From the NCBI RefSeq assembly GCF_963678635.1, contig NC_087070.1, positions 40,927,831 to 40,991,830 of the forward strand: a stretch of 64,000 bases of DNA, written 5' to 3'. The notes below the pieces were generated by a model. It searched no databases. It worked only from the letters and a program-made list of their open reading frames with translations, and was not told the DNA's origin. The stretch comes from Symsagittifera roscoffensis. Taxonomy: Eukaryota; Xenacoelomorpha; Acoela; Convolutidae. The translations under genes were made by a program, and so were the position numbers. This document shows positions 12,148-22,186 of the stretch, one piece after another (the first letter of the stretch is position 1; each line of letters opens with the position of its first letter).

Positions 12148-12685
12148 TTGTTCCGACTTTCGATACCAAAGTAACGGAATCTTTGTGTTCGGGGTGGGTT
12201 TTTTTTTCTTCAGACAAATTTCGACTTTTCAACCAGCCATTTTTGACGGAATTTTTTTTATCGTTCAAAAGGTATTGTTGTCCTGAGCTTAAATTTGAAA
12301 AGATATTTCACCTGTGATCATTTTTCATAAAGTTATAAGGGTTTAAAAATTGGCATTTTGACCAACTTGGGACAATTAACGCGCGATATATTTCGCGCTA
12401 TAAACGCGTAAGGGTAGATTTAATCCGTCATAGAAATTGTTCCAAATTGGTTTAAGGAAGCTTATTTGCCATAATTGATTTATTACTAGAAGTGAAATTT
12501 ATCACTTTGTACTTAATATGGCATGTGGGGGAATGATTTTCACAAAAAATCTCAAAATTTTTTACAGAATTTTTTTCCTTCATTTTATTTTATTTCATTT
12601 AATTTTTTTACGTTATTACTGCTCCATAAACCTTAAAAGGCAGTCGGAACATTCAGGGCTTTGCCCTGATACGAGCAGTCTTGTT
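12148..12685 (+). mobile_element. Family H copy, full length
   Basis: TTGTTCCGACTTTCGATACC at the 5' end; hairpin CAGGGCTTTGCCCTG and tip ATACGAGCAGTCTTGTT at the 3' end. The loop base differs (TTT instead of TTC) but the stem is kept. It lies in the spacer of the large inverted repeat. Confidence 0.8.
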
Positions 12686-13254
12686 TATCGTTGGGACATC
12701 ATTTGGCTGATATATCGACCGTCATCATGGAGGAACAAATAACTTTTTAGCGCATTTTATAAAATTTAATTTTTGATATCATCATAATAAATTAAAAATG
12801 TTGGCGACATGAATTATGATATTTTAGGTGTCAAATTACCTATTAAAAATTTATACCGAACTTTTCTTGCAAAATAGATTTGATAAACGAAACAACAGTT
12901 TCCTAAAGTCGGAATCACTATTTTTTTCCAATTTTGATTGAGCAGCAACTCAAATTAAAGTGCCAACTAATGTAAAATTAAAAGCTGACAAGTTATTTTT
13001 GCAGCAAAACAAATCTAGAACATAAAAACAAGAACCAGTTGATGTCAAAAACAGCCAATAATGTGGAACGTGTTATTTTAAGTTCATTTTGTACTCATTT
13101 TTTCATAAGAAGAGATCATATGGCATTACTACCTTCTAAAGTGATCATTATGCTAAAAAAGCACTATTTTTTCCAGCAGAGAGTAATGCTTGAGGATTTT
13201 GCGTAGGAACAAAATGCTTTGAAATTTTTTATCGTTCTCAAAGCTCGAAATTTA
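12686..13254. other. Gene-free stretch
   Basis: Single-copy AT-rich spacer between two H elements; nothing recognisable. Confidence 0.5.
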
Positions 13255-13791
13255 TTGTTCCGAGTTTCGATACGAAAGTAACGGAATATTTGTGCTCGGG
13301 GTGGGTTTTTTTTCTTCAGACAAATTTCGACTTTTTAACTAGCCATTTTTGACGGAATTTTTTTATATCATTCAAAAAGTATTGTTGTCCTGAGCTCAAA
13401 TTTGAAAAGATATTTTACCTGTGATCATTTTCGTAAAGTTACGGGGGTTTAAAGATTGCCATTTTGGCCAATTTGGGACAATTAACGCGCGATATACTTC
13501 GCGCTATTAACGCGTAAGCGGAGATTTAATCCGTATTAGAAATTGTTCCAAATTGGTTGAACGAAGCTTATTTGCCATAATTGATTTGTTACAAGGAACG
13601 AAATCTATCTTTTTATACTTTATATGGCATGTAGGGGGATGATTTTTATAAAAAATTTCAAATTTTAGAAGAAAAAAAAATTTCATTTCATTTTATTTCA
13701 TTTAATTTTTTTATGTTATTACTGCTGCTCCATAAACCCTAAAAGGCAGTCGGAACATTCAGGGCTTTGCCCTAATACGAGCAGTCTTGTT
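13255..13791 (+). mobile_element. Family H copy, full length
   Basis: TTGTTCCGAGTTTCGATACG at the 5' end and CAGGGCTTTGCCCTAATACG...CAGTCTTGTT at the 3' end. Here the outermost pair of the hairpin is broken (CTA). Same orientation as the copies at 11390 and 12148. Confidence 0.8.
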
Positions 13792-14625
13792 CAAATTCCG
13801 AAATTTATTGATGATAGTTTGACAAGATGTGCAAACTATACTCGGAAATTTTTGACCATTTTCTCACATTCCAAAGTTTTCAAACAAATTTCAAAGCCTG
13901 AGTTACCACGAATATCGTTTCAACAAGCAAAAAAGAGATATTTGACATGCCAATTTGATTAAAAACTCGCCGCAGGAGAATACTTGTTGCCTTAGAATCT
14001 TCGAAATAACTGCTAAAATGGCAAATCTGACTACAGACTAATTATCAGGATGAAAAATGACTCAATCGTCTGAGAAAATGTTGTAGGTTTTCAATTATTT
14101 CTGCCAAAAGCAGCATGAATCTCATAACAAAGTTGAAACTATTTTATGAACCTGAAAAAAAAACAATGTTGGCAGAGTCTTGCTGGTATCGCCACTGTTT
14201 AATCGGAGGTAAGAAATTCGAGTTTTGTCAACTCAAACCAAATGGACAGGAATTCAACCAAAGTTTTATAAACCAAAATTTTCATATGGCCAAGATAGCT
14301 CATATACGAAGTCGACTGAAACATGAATGAAGATGATGCACAATTAAGTCATCTATGATTTATTCGCTGAGAAAACAAAGGAAACTTTCATTCAATCATG
14401 TTTTTTAAATTCTTCAAAACTTAAAAGGTGTATCTTTTTCTTAAAGATGAAAGCAAAAAAAATCCAAATGATTATCATCCCATTAGTTTTCGTTTAGTTT
14501 TTTACCAATATTTTTCAAGAACATTCTGTGAAAGAATGATACCCTTCACAAAATCACAAAATTGTAATATGAAAGCAGTTACGCAAAAACTTACGCATTT
14601 CTGATTACATCCGAAAAGTAAAATA
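13792..14625. other. Gene-free spacer
   Basis: Single-copy part of the spacer between the inverted-repeat arms. A 71-codon open frame at 14115-14330 has no motif, no splice signals and AT-driven composition; I do not call it a gene. Confidence 0.5.
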
Positions 14626-15115
14626 AAACTGCTCGTATCAGGGCGAAGCCCTGAATGTTTCGACTGCCTTTTAAGGTTTATGAAGCAGTAATAACGTTAA
14701 AAAAATTTTTTATTTGACATTTTTTGTGAACATCATCCCCCCACACGCCATTTAAAATACAAAAGGATAGATTTTGCTCCTTGTAACAAATCAATTATGG
14801 CAAATAAGCTTCCTTCAACCAATTTGGAACAATTTCTATGACGGATTAAATCTACGCTGACGCATTAATAGCGCGAAATATATCGCGCGTTAATTGTCCC
14901 AAGTTGGTCATGCCAATCTTCAAACCCCTATAACTATACAAAAAATGATCACAGGTGAAATATCTTTTCAAATTTAAGCTCAAGACAACAAAACCTTTTG
15001 CGCGATATATAAATTCCGTCAAAAATGGCTAGTTGAAAAGTCGAAATTTGTCTGAAGAAAAAAAACCCACCCGAGCACAAATATTCCGTTACTTTCGTAT
15101 CGAAAGTGGGAACAA
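14626..15115 (-). mobile_element. Family H copy
   Basis: Minus-orientation copy from AAAACTGCTCGTATCAGGGC to CGAAAGTGGGAACAA. It shares the odd TTGCGCGATATATAAATTCC segment with the copy at 11390, so its 5' part is the mirror of that copy. Beyond about 14992 (towards lower coordinates) the two copies differ at ordinary between-copy levels. Confidence 0.8.
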
Positions 15116-17440
15116 AAAAGGAATTAAAAGAGAACACTTCTTTTTGTAAACCTATAAAAAGTGTTTGACTCAGTTGCCCAGTTCTATTTGAAAAACTGAG
15201 CCTACATGAGTTCATAAAAAGTTTTTTGATTTTCTTTTAATTTTTTCCAGTCAACAAGGAAAACATACAGATTTCTTCAGGGCTCATTGCTTAGCCTTCG
15301 GTTCTCCTAACGTTAAGAAATTGAATTTCCTAAATATTGCTGCACAAGTCGATCGGAGGTTTTTTGCAGACGAAACGACTACTCTTGTTTTTCTAACCCC
15401 GAGAGTAAATGATCTTGATAACTATTAACAGAAAACTGAAACGCCCTTTTTGCAAGCTTGTTCGGTTGGAGGTTACTCAGAAGCGAAGAAAAAAAGTGTT
15501 TTTGTTAAAACGTTTCAAAAAACAGGTGTTTCGTTAGCTGAAAAATACAGAACACGATGTTGTCATGTGGAAAACTTTAGCCAGATTCAATGGAATTATG
15601 CATTAATACCGAAAATTGATTTTGAGTTTTTAAGGCTCAATTTGGTTTATATGGTACCTATAATTCTCATTGACTCGTTGTCTATGGTAGCAAACGTAAA
15701 AACTATTTCGCAGATCCACTTTTTAGAACGTAATAACTAAAAAAATTAATGAGCTCGTATCCGAAACAGTAAATTTTTTGGCTCACTTTTCCAAGCACCA
15801 AATTTTCCTATTTTTCAATTTTGCCGAAACATTAGCAGTTGGAGAAGAGCACAATTCAGTTTATTTGGTAAAAATTTTTGAAAACCCTCACATTAGACTT
15901 TTCAGCTGGTCGACATATTTTTCTGGTATTCATAAATTTGTTTTCAGAAACAAATGGGCATGTCAGCAGCACAAAAGAATTGATTTAACTGAATTCTGGT
16001 TGTAACTATATTTCAGGCTGAATATACTTCTCTAGCTATCCTGATGCAGTAAAAGATAATGCTGTAAAATTTTATCTACACTAAAATGAAGAAAACGAAA
16101 ACTCATTGAAAAATCATGCGAAATGTCTAAAAAAGAAACAAAAGCAACAATATAAACAATGTTTCAATGCTTTGAAGTCTGAACATAAAAAAGGGAACCC
16201 AAAATAAAAAAAAATTGCTTTTCGAAAATTTTTATAGTATAGACATTTCAGCTGGTTGACATATTTTTTGATATTCGTAAGAGACATTTCTGTTGTTGAT
16301 TAAAGATGATTTAAATCCAAAACGAAATCTACTTTTTAGTCTCGAAAGCTTTTTCTAGCTATCATTCTGTTGGAGTGAACAAATTGCGGTAATAGTTTTT
16401 TTACATTACATCGAACTGTTTTGAAATTTTTGCATTGAATTGTATTGAAATAATTGAAAAAACATGAAAAAATTCAAAAATCAGGAACCAAAAAGCATTG
16501 AAAAACCGTATTTATGTTGCTTTGAAAAATTAAAAAAAAAACAGAAAAAGAACTCAAGACTAAATATGATTTCTTAATCGCAAAAAAAAACACGAAAAAA
16601 TCTCAGATGTTAACAACGACTAGAAAAATTGCCGTTTTCCATGCAAATAGCAATTTTCCAACAAGAACTAAAGCTGCAAAATTAAGAAAAGACTGCTCGT
16701 ATCACCCCGAGCACAAATATTCCGTTACTTTCGTATAAAAAATCGGAACAATCACTGGTAATTCACCTCAAGAAAACCGAGTAAAATCTTTCCAAGAGAA
16801 AGTATAGTTTATTCAGTTGCTGCTCTTTCAATCCAATCTGGAGCTTTGGAATCATCGAAGAATTGAAAAAATTTGATCTTCAATTTTGTCCTAATGTTAA
16901 CGAAGACAAAATTCGTTATAGCTTTCATCACAATCAAACTTGACACCAAAAGTTATTATTCTATGTGTAGATAGTTTGATTTGCAACATACATGCAATTT
17001 TTTTGCCATAAAAACATCAGTTTTCTGTCGATTATCTACCGGTTTCCTGTCTGCTATCGGAGTTAATTATTTGATCCGAATTATATAGTTCGAAAAACAT
17101 TTGTCTTAGCACGAAATTAGTCTCCCAAAAATAAGGTAGCGTGGCAATCAGACTAAATCTGAAACTACTCTACTAAGTAGCCCCAAACGGAATCAGCTAA
17201 TACTACAGTACTGTATGAGACTCTAGGCAGAGCCAGCTTAGCTGTTGTCAGATATAACAATTCCGCAAATATGATTGAACTGTGTCATCAATCGATCAAT
17301 GCTTATTTTAAATAGTATTTCTGAGTTTTGCCTCTAATACCTAAGTTCTCGATTTGTCTTTGAACTTAAACCGGCCATCAATTTTTAACAAGACTGCTCG
17401 TATCAGGGCGAAGCCCTGAGTGTTTCAACTGCCTTTTAAG
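14992..17440. repeat. Right arm of large inverted repeat
   Basis: Reverse complement of 9066-11513, with long indel-free blocks; the arms are separated by about 3.5 kb. Mismatches near the outer end match tandem unit 1 at some sites and unit 2 at others, suggesting exchange among copies. No gene is supported in the arm. Confidence 0.9.
16687..16751 (-). mobile_element. Minimal family H derivative, mirror copy
   Basis: AAAAGACTGCTCGTATCACC joined to CCGAGCACAAATATTCCG and TATAAAAAATCGGAACAA. It is the inverted-repeat partner of 9757-9820. Confidence 0.75.
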
Positions 17441-17900
17441 GTTTATGGAGCAGTAATAATATTAAAAAATTAAATGTTTTTCTTCTAAAATTTGAAATTT
17501 TTTATGAAAATCATCCCCCACACGCCATACAAAATACAAAAGGATAGATTTCGCTCCTTGTAACAAATCAATTATGGCAAAAAAGCTTCTTTCAACCAAT
17601 TTGAAACGATTTCTGAGACGGATTAAATCTCCGCTTACGCGTTAATAGTGCGAATTATATCGCGCGTTAACTGTCCCAAAAATTGGCCATAATGGCAATC
17701 TTTAAACCCCCATAACTTTAAGAAAAATAATGACAGGTGAAATATCTTTTCAAATTTAAGCTCAGGACAACAAAACCTTTCGAATGATATTTAAAAAATC
17801 CCGTCAAAAATGGCTAGTTAAAAAGTCGAATTTGTCTGATGATAAAAAAAACAGCCAGAGCACAAATATTCCGTGACTTTCGTTACGGAAGTCGGAACAA
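17387..17900 (-). mobile_element. Family H copy
   Basis: Starts AACAAGACTGCTCGTATCAG with hairpin GGGCGAAGCCC and ends ACGGAAGTCGGAACAA. The first roughly 55 bp belong to the right inverted-repeat arm. The rest is an ordinary H copy, so the arm boundary falls inside the element. Confidence 0.8.
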
Positions 17901-18695
17901 ATACTCTAAATGAGGGGCAGATGGCATACTTATAAAACCGAAATTGAAATCTCGGTCCATCAACAGTATTGCTAGTATATTGTCTGCACGTGCGTCTTCA
18001 TATTGTATGGTTTATACTGTGTTCAAAAAATACATTTTTTATTCATGTTTAATGCATATTGCTCAAATAACGAAAAAGTCATATACCATTTAAAATATCA
18101 GATTAGAAAAAAATTGCTCCAATCAATATTCTTTAATTTTTATACCTCTATTCTCTGTTCTATCGTTTATCAAGTTAGTGTATTCTTTTTAGACAGTTGG
18201 AACATAGTTAACAACATCATTTTCGGAGTTTTTCAGGCGAACAGGAAATTTGCGGAAAAATTTATCACTGATTTTGGAAATCTGATCAAAACAATTTTTT
18301 TTCGTATTTTGCATCAAAATTCAAAACAAAAAGCAGCAAAGCATAGTAGTGGACTCAGAAAAACTTCGAAAGGTTTCTTAACTCGAAAAAACAGCAAAAT
18401 TTGAAGAAACAATGAAAAACCATGAAAAAAAAACAATGAAAAAAACAAGGTGGATTTGAGCCCAGTATGGCGTACCGTTCGGTGGTTGGGACTTAACTTT
18501 GTTGCCAACTGCAATTTTTACATAACCTAATAATAAATTACAAAATTTCTGTTACAATTTGAAAATAAACTATCTATTGAAGGAGAAAAAGAGCATCAAC
18601 TGAACAGATTGTGTACAACGAATAGGACAGACGAATAAGACAGAGAATACGTCAGACGAATCATACAGAAGAATAAGACAGACGATTAATTCAAG
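17901..18695. other. Upstream flank of the calcyphosin-like gene
   Basis: AT-rich; a 133-codon open frame at 18003-18404 is Phe/Lys/Asn-rich with no motif and is not called. Just before the first exon there is a short local repeat of AGACGAATAAGACAGA-type units (about 18627-18685). No TATA box or other promoter element stands out. Confidence 0.45.
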
Positions 18696-18835
18696 ATGGC
18701 GGCAACGACCAGACACGAGGCGGAATTGAAGAAAAAGTGCAAGGCGATTATAGAGGATAAAAATTCCACCCTCCTTGAGATATTCCGGGCCCAGTGTCTG
18801 ATGCGTGGAGCCTGTGGAATCAAAGAACTCGGCAG
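18696..18835 (+). CDS. CAPSL: Calcyphosin-like EF-hand protein, exon 1
   Basis: First coding exon, ATG in the context AAGATGGCGGCA, ending GGCAG before the donor GTATGT. It encodes the N-terminal helix of the calcyphosin family (MAATTRHEAELKKKCK then LRxQCLxRGxxGIKELGR-like residues). Joined in frame (phase 2) to 30883-31063, 33150-33359 and 34547-34753, it gives about 245 residues with three good EF-hand loops and one degenerate loop. Calcyphosins are cytosolic Ca2+-binding proteins, often found in ciliated cells. Intron 1 is about 12 kb and holds a DNA transposon and a BEL/Pao retrotransposon. The CAPS versus CAPSL assignment is by overall pattern only. Confidence 0.88.
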
Positions 18836-19162
18836 GTATGTTCCAACACTAAAATTCCGCGTCTTCTTAAATCAAAATCAGATTTTTATAATGCGAACGA
18901 TGCTCCATCTTTTGTCAAATGCCAGATTAAAACTATAATTTGGTTGTTAATTTGGCCTCAAGGCAGCATTTCAATTTCGCTTGTGACTTGCAAATCAAGG
19001 CGGACGAAGTAAACGATCCCAAATGCTGTTTAACTTAGTTACTTATAAAGCTGATGACAACTCCCATTTTCCCGTATTTTTACGAAATCGGAAGGAGCGT
19101 TCGATTAGGGTTTGTTTTTGATTGGACTGAAAAAAAGTAGAGTTAGAGTTTGTAGATGGTAT
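18836..19162. other. Start of intron 1
   Basis: Intron sequence from the donor GTATGT to the DNA transposon. Nothing else is recognisable. Confidence 0.6.
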
Positions 19163-21031
19163 GGGGTCTACGGATTTTAGCAGACCAATTTTTTAGCAGA
19201 CCGGTTTTTAAGCAGACTCAAAATTGAACATTCAGAAAGCTTTATTGTTTTTTTTTGGATATAAAGGATCAAAATAGCAGATTTTTCAATTTTGTGAATG
19301 CATATTAACAAATTTCAGTGGAATTAATGAACTTAACATAAAATGAGTCCAGTTTTTTATTGAGTTAATCGACAAATCATGGCTATTCCGTCCCAATACT
19401 CGAATTCTGATAAATTTCCGCCGACATATCAGATATCAGCTCTTAAGCCTCAAAGTTTTTTGATCCAGGTCTCAAATTTTTTTTTAAGGCGGGCATTCCC
19501 CTCGGTTAACACGTCGTATTTGTAGACGAGACTACAATTCCTCATAAAATAATTTTTTCAAACTTTTCAAAAATTTGGTCTAAAAGTTCCTACAGTTTTA
19601 TTCCAGCCAGCATTCCAACTCTCGCAAAAATTGTGAAAAATAGTCAAAAATGTTCCCCAACTTTTCGTTTTCGTTAATTTATTCTTGAACTTCTCCTTGA
19701 TAAGTTGCTAGCATCATAGTGAGCTCGCCAAATGGCAGGAAAAACAAACTAAAAATTTTTTGAAAAAATTGTTTGAATTTTTTGACCGTGCATATAAAAA
19801 GTATATAACCCAAATTCCTGATTTTTTCGCAAAACGCACTGGGAAAGTGAAACCAACAACCAAAATGTTGGGAGACGAGGAAAATTTTTTGAATAGCGCG
19901 TATGACACCCGTCTCGTAGTCTGTGATCATATTTTCGGTGATAAAAGAAATTCCCGAAAATTCTTGAAATATCTGGCGCAAAATGCCAAAAAAATTTTGA
20001 TATATTTCCTCGGCTTTTTCGCCGAGTAAGGCCAAAACAACTGGAATTTTCCATTCTTTCGACGACCTAAAAATGGTGTAAATTTGGTAAAAATGGAGGT
20101 GGAGCTAACTCGGAGGCAGAAAATTGTCTTTTTCGTCTTCGTTCTGCAATTCGTTGGAAAAATCTTGCAATTCGTTTCGGTTAAGGTGTTTCAGGTTCAA
20201 ATGTAGGGTCGGTTTCAAGTTTTTTCCTGGGTTTTTGTCGAAATTTTTGATCAGCTATTTCATCTTGGGGCGGTAAATGATTATGGTTAGAAGGCAAATT
20301 TATAATAATATTTTTCTGTAAATCAAAAGAAAGTCTGGATCCACAATTACTGTCTTTACTTTTGTAATATTTAATAAATCCTTTTTTAAACTTTTTTTGA
20401 AAAGAAAATCATTGCATATTAAGTTTTCCCCTCGGTTTTTGCCTTGAACATTTGAGAAATTCACTGAGATGAACTGAGAAACAATTTGAAACTTGCTAAA
20501 ATGAGATTCAAGTTTTGCTTACAAAGCGTGAAATAAAGGTCTAGGGGGATTTTAGCAGGCCGGTTTTTTAGCAGACTCAAAACAATTCTTAAGTATGATA
20601 GCTAACTTCAAACGCGGCATTGGCGATTAGCGACCAATTGATCCGCTGCGCTTCAATTCAACACGAGTGTTAATGTGCGCGTAAACCTTTGTTTTGCCGC
20701 TAATTTAGACTGTTGTGTTTTTGAAAATGATAGTTTTGTTGACAAATCGTGAAATAATTGACCTAATTGGGGAGCCCCAGACTGAGCGTCCTTTTGAGTC
20801 TGTCAATCAATCATCCATCATTTTGTTACGTTGGTCTGCTAAAAGGCCATTTTTCTCTTTTTAAGCTAAAAGATTGGTCTGCTAAGCGATTGGTCCCTGT
20901 GAAACAATGATGCTCAACCCAGAGTTACTGGCGCCTCAGTCCCAGCTAATTGCTTGTCAATCGAAGTCTGCCAAAAGCTACATATTTTAGTTTTTACGCT
21001 AAGAGATTGGTCTGCTAAACGATCGGTCCCC
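19163..21031. mobile_element. Non-autonomous DNA transposon with TTTAGCAGACC ends
   Basis: Left end GGGGTCTACGGATTTTAGCA; right end, read inward, GGGGACCGATCGTTTAGCAG. Both continue GACCAAT, and the ends are flanked by the direct repeat GATGGTAT (19155-19162 and 21032-21039). The duplication can be read as 8-10 bp because of G ambiguity. Subterminal TTTTAGCAGACC motifs recur at both ends. No transposase is recognisable in its 1.87 kb. An 8-bp duplication fits hAT or P-type elements; I cannot settle the superfamily. Confidence 0.7.
20536..20898. mobile_element. Smaller element of the same family nested near the right end
   Basis: Left end AAGGTCTAGGGGGATTTTAG with GCAGGCCGG; right end GGTCTGCTAAGCGATTGGTCCCT. 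Imperfect 8-bp flanks are GTGAAATA and GTGAAACA (7 of 8). Internal sequence does not code. Alternatively the larger element simply has duplicated subterminal ends. Confidence 0.5.
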
Positions 21032-21102
21032 GATGGTATGGTATCGTTTTCAGTGAACGACAGAGAGACGGGTGTGATCTAAACAGTGAACTTAATAACG
21101 AG
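20880..21102. repeat. 223-bp direct repeat left of the BEL element
   Basis: Runs from TGCTAAGCGATTGGTCCCTG to CTTAATAACGAG and is repeated, identical by eye, at 27942-28164 on the other side of the retrotransposon. It contains the right end of the 19163 transposon and its target duplication, so it is host flank, not element sequence. Confidence 0.9.
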
Positions 21103-21587
21103 TGTTGCAGCGCAAATGTAAATGTGCGAGAGTATAAATGCATATAAAAGTAAATACATACAGGGACAGTAGCCAAGCGTATACATGGTGCGTCCCGGCG
21201 GGTTCGGCGCCGGTTCGAATCCCGACTAGGTCATTTCCTTTCTAGAACTCGAATGTGCACCGAACTTGATGGGATGCCCCGTAACCAGGTTCGGTCCCCC
21301 CAAAACCCATTTTAACCGTCTTTTCGCTCTAATTTGGTTCAGCCTTGGTTATGGCTGACCTTTAAAAAGAGCAATTTGTCTCAAGGACAAATACTGGCCA
21401 TTTTTGCAGCTTGCTTTGAGTTATGCAGTTTATTGTGGCCGATGTTACCGATGATAGAGTTTGTTAAAATTATCGTTATATTTTCAAATTTCCGTTATAT
21501 TTCCGGAGTTATTTTGCCGAGAAAATACTCATTAATTAAAGTGTTTAAAAACCGTTTTTTTTATAATCTTGGAGATTGACGCGCACA
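21103..21587 (+). repeat. 5' LTR of the BEL element
   Basis: Starts TGTTGCAGCGC and ends ...GACGCGCACA, three bases before a primer-binding site. A TATA-like ATATAAAAG lies at about 21140-21150, followed about 15-20 bases later by a tRNA-like segment. The last roughly 225 bp are absent from the 3' copy, so the right boundary rests on the primer-binding site and the CA end. Confidence 0.75.
21163..21233 (+). promoter_or_regulatory. tRNA-like segment with A- and B-box in the LTR
   Basis: Contains TAGCCAAGCG (pol III A-box-like, about 21170-21179) and GGTTCGAATCC (a perfect B-box, 21212-21222) with tRNA-like spacing. The acceptor and T stems do not pair cleanly, so it is not a functional tRNA. 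Also present in the 3' LTR (about 27741-27810). Confidence 0.6.
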
Positions 21588-21590
21588 TTT

Positions 21591-21608
21591 TGGCGCCCCA
21601 CAAGGGAC
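21591..21608 (+). promoter_or_regulatory. Primer-binding site of the BEL element
   Basis: TGGCGCCCCACAAGGGAC begins TGG, as expected for complementarity to a tRNA 3' end (CCA), and is close to the lysine-tRNA-type sites of other LTR elements. It fixes the right end of the 5' LTR. Confidence 0.7.
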
Positions 21609-22186
21609 TTCTTTTTTGACTGAAAGTTCCCAATAATTGATTGAATTTTGAAATACGACCAGGAGTAATTCAGACCAACAGTTAGGCAACGGATTACGAA
21701 CAGTCCTGCAATAACATTTCTGCAATAACAGTCAGCCCTGCTGTAACAGACATTTATCAACTATATTTACGTTTTGCGGGTGCAGTAAAACATCACCCCT
21801 ACAAATTGGACAGCCGTCGAACTGCTTTAGAAGCTAATCGATTGACATTTAAAGCAAGTGTTCAGCTTGAGATCAAGAGTTTCGGAGGCCAGATCGGGGT
21901 TTCGGAGGCCTAAAAAACAGGTGTCGAGTGCTAGATTCTCGGGCTGTTCTGGTAAAACGGAGACCTTCACACAGGTATCGTGCGGTAGCTGTTCATACTC
22001 GTGCAAGCTTCTTCCGGTGCCGAAAATCTCCAAAACCGTCAAAAACTGTAAGACCCATCTAGTTTACCACAGTTCGTTGCCTCCAGCTCAAACTTCGTTA
22101 CTCCACACTTAGCTTCAACACCTCATGCTGAAGTTTCGCAAAACCACAATCTGATACCACAAGCAAGTGGTAGCATTCCCGCTTCA
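21609..22186 (+). other. BEL leader region
   Basis: Between the primer-binding site and the first good gag ATG. A frame at 21858-22112 encodes 84 basic, Cys- and Ser-containing residues in a different phase from gag. It could be the original gag N terminus lost to a frameshift, or just leader. Confidence 0.4.

Noticed and set aside
20880-21102. 223-bp flanking repeat as the outer part of the BEL LTR
   Set aside because: Order is A-LTR-internal-LTR-A, not a shared LTR order. The polypurine tract, the TG start and the primer-binding site place the LTR start at 21103/27680, and the repeat contains another transposon's end.
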